Assembly (NCBI GenBank): GCA_021781255.1
Contig: JAJXXG010000793.1
Location: 1-9,484 of the forward strand
From: Acidobacteriota bacterium
Lineage (GTDB): Bacteria > Acidobacteriota > Terriglobia > Terriglobales > Acidobacteriaceae
Length of the DNA: 9,484 nt
Direction of reading: 5' to 3'
Under the pieces are notes generated by a model. The model saw nothing but the letters and a program-made list of their open reading frames with translations, had not been told where the DNA came from and did not search any database. Below are positions 5,913 to 9,484 of this stretch, piece by piece. The position numbers and the translations under genes are program-made. Each line of letters begins with the position of its first letter. Position 1 is the first letter of the stretch.

Positions 5913-6866
5913 TCACCAGCCGCGGGTTTGCAGCAACTGCGACTCCTCGATTGAAGCGGCGGCAAGACCCTTCATGGTTCCGGTAACCTGCTCCGAGACC
6001 TCGGCCAGGATCTTGGGGTCGTTGAAGTGCGTGGTGGCGATCACGATGGCCTTGGCGCGCGAGATGGCTTCTTCGCGCTCTTTGGGGTCGTTCTCGACGT
6101 CGAGCGGGGTGGCGCGCTCCTTCATGAAGATTCCCGAGCCGACAAAGATGGCCTCGGCGCCGAGCTGCATCATGAGGGCGGCGTCGGCTGGCGTGGCGAT
6201 GCCGCCGGCAGAGAAGTTGGGCACGGGGAGCTTGCCGCTGCGAGCGACCATACGTACAAGCTCGTAGGGAGCTTGGTGCTCTTTGGCCGCAGCGTAGAGT
6301 TCCTGCTCGGTGAGTACGGTGAGGGTGCGCATCTCGCGCGTGATCTGGCGCATGTGCTGGACGGCATGCACGACGTCGCCGGTGCCGGCCTCGCCCTTGG
6401 TGCGAATCATGGCTGCGCCTTCAGCGATGCGGCGCAGGGCCTCTCCGAGGTTTCGCGCGCCGCAGACAAAGGGCGTAGTAAAAGCGTGCTTGTCGATGTG
6501 GTGAGCTTCGTCGGCGGGGGTCAGCACCTCGCTCTCGTCGATGAAGTCAACGCCCAGTTCCTGCAGAATTTGCGCCTCGGCAAAGTGGCCGATGCGGGCC
6601 TTGGCCATCACGGGGATGGAGACGGCCTGAGTGATCTGCTTGATGAGGCTCGGCCTGGCCATGCGGGCTACGCCACCCTCGGCGCGGATCATGGCAGGCA
6701 CGCGCTCGAGAGCCATGACGGAGACGGCGCCGGATTCCTCGGCGATGCGGGCCTGCTCGACGCTCATCACGTCCATAATGACGCCGCCCTTGAGCATCTC
6801 AGCGAGTCCCACCTTGAGGCGCAGGCCGGTTTCCGGGAGGCTTTTTGTTTCTTTAGGTTCTGGCAT
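5913..6866 (-). CDS. pdxS: Pyridoxal 5'-phosphate synthase, synthase subunit
   Basis: PdxS condenses ribose 5-phosphate, glyceraldehyde 3-phosphate and ammonia to pyridoxal phosphate; ammonia normally comes from the glutaminase PdxT. It is a cytosolic TIM barrel that assembles as a dodecamer. The 317-residue product shows [12 protein letters not shown] (28-39) with Asp32, [11 protein letters not shown] (84-94) with the Schiff-base Lys89, and [12 protein letters not shown] (153-164) with the second active Lys157. The phosphate loop [12 protein letters not shown] (218-229) and GSGIF (244-248) are also present. The frame is open upstream to 7001, but ATG at 6866 fits the family and has TGAGGT (6875-6880) eight bases before it. 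It carries about 15 extra N-terminal residues compared with typical family members of about 295. No pdxT is in the window; the gene downstream is a PIN remnant. Confidence 0.95.
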   Translation of the reverse strand: MPEPKETKSLPETGLRLKVGLAEMLKGGVIMDVMSVEQARIAEESGAVSVMALERVPAMIRAEGGVARMARPSLIKQITQAVSIPVMAKARIGHFAEAQILQELGVDFIDESEVLTPADEAHHIDKHAFTTPFVCGARNLGEALRRIAEGAAMIRTKGEAGTGDVVHAVQHMRQITREMRTLTVLTEQELYAAAKEHQAPYELVRMVARSGKLPVPNFSAGGIATPADAALMMQLGAEAIFVGSGIFMKERATPLDVENDPKEREEAISRAKAIVIATTHFNDPKILAEVSEQVTGTMKGLAAASIEESQLLQTRGW

Positions 6867-7058
6867 AGTCTTGGACCTCAATCGGGGCTGTTTTCCGTCC
6901 TTGAGCGGAGAGAAAAACCGCAAATATTCCCCACCTTCAGTGTAGCAGCGATGTTGCTTGAGGGGTGAGAGTGAGCCGGAAGGGCGGCGCGCAATTCTCA
7001 AAACATTCCAATTCTTTCAACCATCTTCTGGTCATCTTTCTGCAAGGTTTCAAATCGC

Positions 7059-7412
7059 ATGGCCACAGCTCATAAACCAACGGCGGCAAGCGCCGCATTG
7101 GGTGAAACAGCATTAACGAGAGAGGGGTCTGCCGGGCAAGCAATGGTTCCTGCGCCACGGCAGGCGGAGGAAGAAGAAGATACCGTGTTCGGCGCACAGG
7201 TGGCGCAATTGCCGGTGGAACTGGATGTGGCAGTCCCGGTGAGGGATTTCAGGGTGCGCCATCTTCTGGCTTTGGCGCCGGGGCAATTGATCGAGTCCAA
7301 ATGGGGCCATCGGGAGGACGTTCCTCTGGCTGCGGGCAACACGCAACTGGCGTGGAGCGAGTTTGAGGTAGCGGAGACGCGATTGATGGTGCGGGTGACG
7401 CGGCTGGCCTGA
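7059..7412 (+). CDS. fliN: Flagellar motor switch protein, FliN/SpoA type
   Basis: A 117-residue protein whose C-terminal part (about 50-117) is a SpoA domain of the FliN type: LPVELDVAVPVRDFRVRHLLALAPGQ follows the family pattern of LPVEL, a short strand, then an L-x-L-x-PG turn, and it ends with VRVTRL. FliN sits in the cytoplasmic C-ring of the flagellar motor and helps dock export substrates. The N-terminal 45 residues are low-complexity and acidic (EEEED at 37-41). It is the first gene of the plus-strand flagellar run, divergent from pdxS; fliO follows after 19 bases. The ribosome-binding site is weak (AAGG, 12 bases upstream). A type III secretion homologue of the HrcQ kind would look similar, but the neighbours favour the flagellum. 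Confidence 0.8.
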   Translation: MATAHKPTAASAALGETALTREGSAGQAMVPAPRQAEEEEDTVFGAQVAQLPVELDVAVPVRDFRVRHLLALAPGQLIESKWGHREDVPLAAGNTQLAWSEFEVAETRLMVRVTRLA

Positions 7413-7431
7413 GCGGACCAGAGAATGGGAA

Positions 7432-7731
7432 GTGAGAGGCGGAAGCGAATTGGGCGCTCAAAAGAAATTCGGACCAAGGAAGCGGATCGGCGGACTCGCG
7501 GGGTGGCTGCTCAAGAAGATGCGCGACAGACAGCGCGTGCAGCCGCGGTTGATGCTCGTCGAACGCATCGCGTTGGCGCCGCGGCAGACGCTGGCCCTGG
7601 TCGAGGCCGAAGGGCGCAGGATTCTGGTGGCGACCTCGGCTGAGGGAGGACCGGCGTTTTTTGTGCTGGACGAGGATGCTCGAACGGGGCCGCGCCATGA
7701 AACCGAGCGGCGGCCGAGGGTCTCATGGTAG
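7432..7731 (+). CDS. fliO: FliO-like flagellar biosynthesis protein without membrane anchor
   Basis: The 99-residue product matches the C-terminal cytoplasmic part of FliO: LMLVERIALAPRQTLALVEA (residues 40-59), then GRRILVATSAEGGPAFFVL (61-79), in the family order of PR, LV, and ILV followed by a Gly turn. FliO normally has an N-terminal membrane helix and helps assemble the FliP ring. Here the N-terminus is short and basic (KKFGPRKR), and only 19 bases separate it from fliN, so no helix is encoded in this frame. The start is uncertain: GTG at 7432 has no well-spaced ribosome-binding site; TTG at 7450 has GAGAGGCGGAAG before it. The 3' end overlaps fliP by seven bases. The call depends on position and this short core. 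Confidence 0.7.
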   Translation: MRGGSELGAQKKFGPRKRIGGLAGWLLKKMRDRQRVQPRLMLVERIALAPRQTLALVEAEGRRILVATSAEGGPAFFVLDEDARTGPRHETERRPRVSW

Positions 7732-8444
7732 CTCCATGGGCGGCGCAGGTGGCTTCAATGGCCGCGGCGGCTCCGCCGGCCGTGCCGCTGTTGCCCGATC
7801 TGAACGCAAAGCTGCAACCTTCGAATGCGACCCCCTGGACGATTCTCTTTGTTCTCACGCTGATTACGCTGTTGCCCGCGATCCTGATGGCGATGACGCC
7901 GCTGGTGCGGCTGCTGGTGGTATTTCACTTCCTGCGCCAGGCGCTGGGCACGCAGACGGCGCCCTCGAATCCCACGCTGATGGGGCTGGCGCTGATGATG
8001 ACGTGGTTCCTGATGGCGCCAGTGCTGAATCAGGTGGACCAGCAGGCCGTGGAGCCGTACCGCACGGGGCAGATTACAGGCCTGGAGGCGATTGACCGCG
8101 GCGCGCAGCCGGTGAAGCACTTTCTGCTGAAGTACGCGCGGGAGAAGGACCTCGAGCTGTTTACGGCTGCAGGGCAGATTCCCCGGCCCAACAGGCCCGA
8201 CGACCTGCCCATGCGCGTGGTGGTGCCGGCCTACGTGCTCTCCGAACTCAAGGCCGGGTTCGCTATCGGCGCGGTGCTGTTTCTGCCCTTTCTGCTGATT
8301 GATATGGTGACGGCCGCGATCACAACTTCGATTGGCATGTTTCAGTTGCCTCCAGTGGTGGTTTCGACGCCCTTGAAGATCCTGCTGTTTGTGATGGTGG
8401 ATGGATGGAACCTGCTGGCGAGCTCGTTATTGAAGAGCTTTTGA
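7725..8444 (+). CDS. fliP: Flagellar export-gate protein FliP
   Basis: FliP is the main ring subunit of the flagellar type III export gate (FliP5-FliQ4-FliR1) in the inner membrane. The 239-residue product has the usual length and hallmarks: LITLLPAILMAMTPLVRLLVV (46-66, first core helix), FLRQALGTQTAPSN (69-82), PAYVLSELKAGFAIG (168-182), FLPFLLIDMV (186-195), and LPPVVVSTPLKILLFVMVDGWNLL (208-231). The N-terminal 35 residues are only mildly hydrophobic, weaker than the signal peptide of many FliP proteins. The start ATG lies within the end of fliO, with GAGGG four bases upstream; ATG at 7758 is an alternative. fliQ starts ten bases after the stop. Confidence 0.95.
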   Translation: MVAPWAAQVASMAAAAPPAVPLLPDLNAKLQPSNATPWTILFVLTLITLLPAILMAMTPLVRLLVVFHFLRQALGTQTAPSNPTLMGLALMMTWFLMAPVLNQVDQQAVEPYRTGQITGLEAIDRGAQPVKHFLLKYAREKDLELFTAAGQIPRPNRPDDLPMRVVVPAYVLSELKAGFAIGAVLFLPFLLIDMVTAAITTSIGMFQLPPVVVSTPLKILLFVMVDGWNLLASSLLKSF

Positions 8445-8454
8445 GGATTTAAGT

Positions 8455-8724
8455 GTGACGCCCGACCTGGTAGCCGAGCTGATGCGCCAACTGATGCGGG
8501 AAGCCATGATTCTGGCCGCGCCTTTGTTGATCGCGGCGGCAGCGTTGAGCTTTGTGCTCAGCCTGATTCAGACCCTGACCAGCCTGCAGGAACAGTCGCT
8601 GACCTCGGTGCCGCGCCTGGCGGCGGTGGCACTGATTCTGCTGGTGGGGATGCCATGGTTTCTGGAGCGGCTGGCGGCGTATACGCGGCTGCTCCTGGGC
8701 GACTTTCACCGGTATCTGGGATGA
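8455..8724 (+). CDS. fliQ: Flagellar export-gate protein FliQ
   Basis: A small two-helix inner-membrane subunit of the flagellar export gate that wraps around FliP and FliR. The product has 89 residues, exactly the family size. The first helix is at about 17-40 and the second at about 52-71; between them is the signature LIQTLTSLQEQSLTSVPRL (37-55). The start is GTG at 8455, with TGAGGA overlapping the fliP stop about seven bases upstream, which suggests coupled translation. fliR follows only after 112 bases, unlike the tight spacing elsewhere in the run, because of an inverted repeat. Confidence 0.94.
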   Translation: MTPDLVAELMRQLMREAMILAAPLLIAAAALSFVLSLIQTLTSLQEQSLTSVPRLAAVALILLVGMPWFLERLAAYTRLLLGDFHRYLG

Positions 8725-8727
8725 AAG

Positions 8728-8834
8728 CAGCTTCCAGCTACCAGCTACTAGCTTCTAGCTGCAAATCGCTTAGACGAACGGCATCGGACCACAACGAATA
8801 GATCTGTCAGCTAGGAGCTAGAGGCTAGAAGCTG
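8728..8834. repeat. Inverted repeat of AGCT-centred heptamers between fliQ and fliR
   Basis: The left arm (8728-8762) is five direct heptamers: CAGCTTC, CAGCTAC, CAGCTAC, TAGCTTC, TAGCTGC. The right arm (8807-8834) is four heptamers that read, on the opposite strand, CAGCTTC, TAGCCTC, TAGCTCC, TAGCTGA. The arms are therefore inverted copies, about 22 of 28 bases complementary, with several mismatches being G-U capable in RNA, around a 44-base spacer. The right arm stops two bases before the fliR ATG and contains GGAG (8814-8817) and GAGG (8821-8824), the only ribosome-binding candidates of fliR. It could be a dispersed intergenic repeat or an RNA switch; the sequence alone cannot decide. Confidence 0.85.
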
Positions 8835-8836
8835 AA

Positions 8837-9484
8837 ATGACGGATTGGACAACATTTCTGAGCGCAATGGCGCTGGCCCTGGTGCGGGTGAGCGGAATGG
8901 TTGCCTTCGCTCCGTTCTTCTCCTCGACCGCTCTCCCAATGCGCGCCAAAGCGGTCTTCGTTGGGATGGCCGCATTTCTGCTGGCGCCGCTGGTGGCTGC
9001 GCTGCCCCAGGCGCAGGCGGCGATCAGCTTCCCGGCGATTGTGGGCGAGTTGTCGGTCGGGCTGGTGTACGGGCTCTCGCTCGCGCTGTTGAACGAGATG
9101 CTGCTCTTTGCCGGGCAGGTTGTGGGTTTGCAGTTGAGCTTTTCGCTGGTCAACCTGATGGATCCTGCCTCGGCGATACAGACACCGCTGATGGGCGACC
9201 TGTTTCAACTGATGGGCACGCTGGTGGTGATTACGGCGGGCCTCGACCGGATTCTGCTGGCGTCGATGGTGCGCAGCTTTCGCGTTGTCCCGCTGGGAAG
9301 CTATGCGCTGGGACCTCCGGCAGCGATGGCGATTGTGCGCGCGACGGGAGGCGTGTTTCTGGCCGCGCCGGTACTGGCAGCAACGCTGCTGGTCGAGGTG
9401 GCCGTGGCGTTGTTAGGCAAGCTGAGCCCGCAACTGCCGGTGATGGCGCTGACCGTGCCATTGAAGACGCTGACGGGTTTTGCG
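8837..9484 (+). CDS. fliR: Flagellar export-gate protein FliR (3' end outside window)
   Basis: The frame runs without a stop from ATG 8837 to the window end, 216 residues of the roughly 255 typical of FliR. FliR is the single-copy membrane subunit of the export gate and pairs with FlhB. The N-terminus MTDWTTFLSAMALALVRVSGMVAFAPFFSS holds the first helix with the R-x-SG-x-x-x-x-APFF pattern of the family, and LPMRAKAVFVG follows at 33-43. Later, GLVYGLSLALLNEM (77-90), AGQVVGLQLSFSLVNLMDP (94-112) and LPVMALTVPLKTLTGF near the end match FliR. The start sits two bases after the inverted repeat; its ribosome-binding site would be GAGG inside the right arm. Confidence 0.93.
   Translation, partial: MTDWTTFLSAMALALVRVSGMVAFAPFFSSTALPMRAKAVFVGMAAFLLAPLVAALPQAQAAISFPAIVGELSVGLVYGLSLALLNEMLLFAGQVVGLQLSFSLVNLMDPASAIQTPLMGDLFQLMGTLVVITAGLDRILLASMVRSFRVVPLGSYALGPPAAMAIVRATGGVFLAAPVLAATLLVEVAVALLGKLSPQLPVMALTVPLKTLTGFA

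Noticed and set aside
6027..6968. 313-codon plus-strand frame opposite pdxS
   Set aside because: It is the complement of a highly conserved pdxS and its Gly/Ala/His-rich translation has no family pattern; the long frame results from GC-rich codon bias.

Overview
The window is a GC-rich bacterial chromosome segment made mostly of housekeeping genes. The gene content suggests an acidobacterium, probably class Terriglobia: an overlapping thrC-thrB pair, a lone receiver-only response regulator, a Cys-rich two-ribbon membrane protein, an orphan heme-copper oxidase subunit III with a Gly/Asp-rich head, and a fliN-O-P-Q-R run. That placement rests on general resemblance, not on a search, and is moderate confidence.

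Layout, left to right. (1) Bases 1-1771, plus strand: the 3' part of threonine synthase (thrC) and complete homoserine kinase (thrB), overlapping by ATGA. (2) Bases 1772-2180: a gene-free gap with a strong intrinsic terminator, then the leader of a thioredoxin gene (2181-2513). (3) A stem-loop terminator separates thioredoxin from a convergent minus-strand pair: an S4-domain RNA-binding protein of the Hsp15 type and a small unrecognised basic protein upstream of it. (4) Bases 3576-4706, plus strand: a receiver-only response regulator behind a well-spaced sigma-54-like -24/-12 element, then a double zinc-ribbon membrane protein behind a GTGA-N6-TCAC palindrome. (5) Minus strand: cytochrome c oxidase subunit III (4788-5552), a 5'-truncated PIN/VapC toxin remnant (5676-5912) that is absent from simple start-to-stop ORF calling, and pdxS (5913-6866). 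(6) Plus strand from 7059: fliN-type, fliO-type, fliP, fliQ and a partial fliR, which encode the C-ring/export-gate part of the flagellar type III apparatus. FliO lacks its usual membrane anchor. The only long gap in this operon, between fliQ and fliR, holds a heptamer-based inverted repeat that covers the ribosome-binding region of fliR.

Functionally, thrC/thrB carry out the last two steps of threonine synthesis, pdxS makes pyridoxal phosphate (the cofactor of ThrC among others), and the fli genes build the flagellar export gate. I saw no CRISPR array, rRNA, tRNA, intact mobile element or clearly new multi-gene system. The best leads are the fliQ-fliR heptamer repeat, the anchorless FliO, the PIN remnant fused in frame behind the pdxS stop, and the two candidate regulatory sites.
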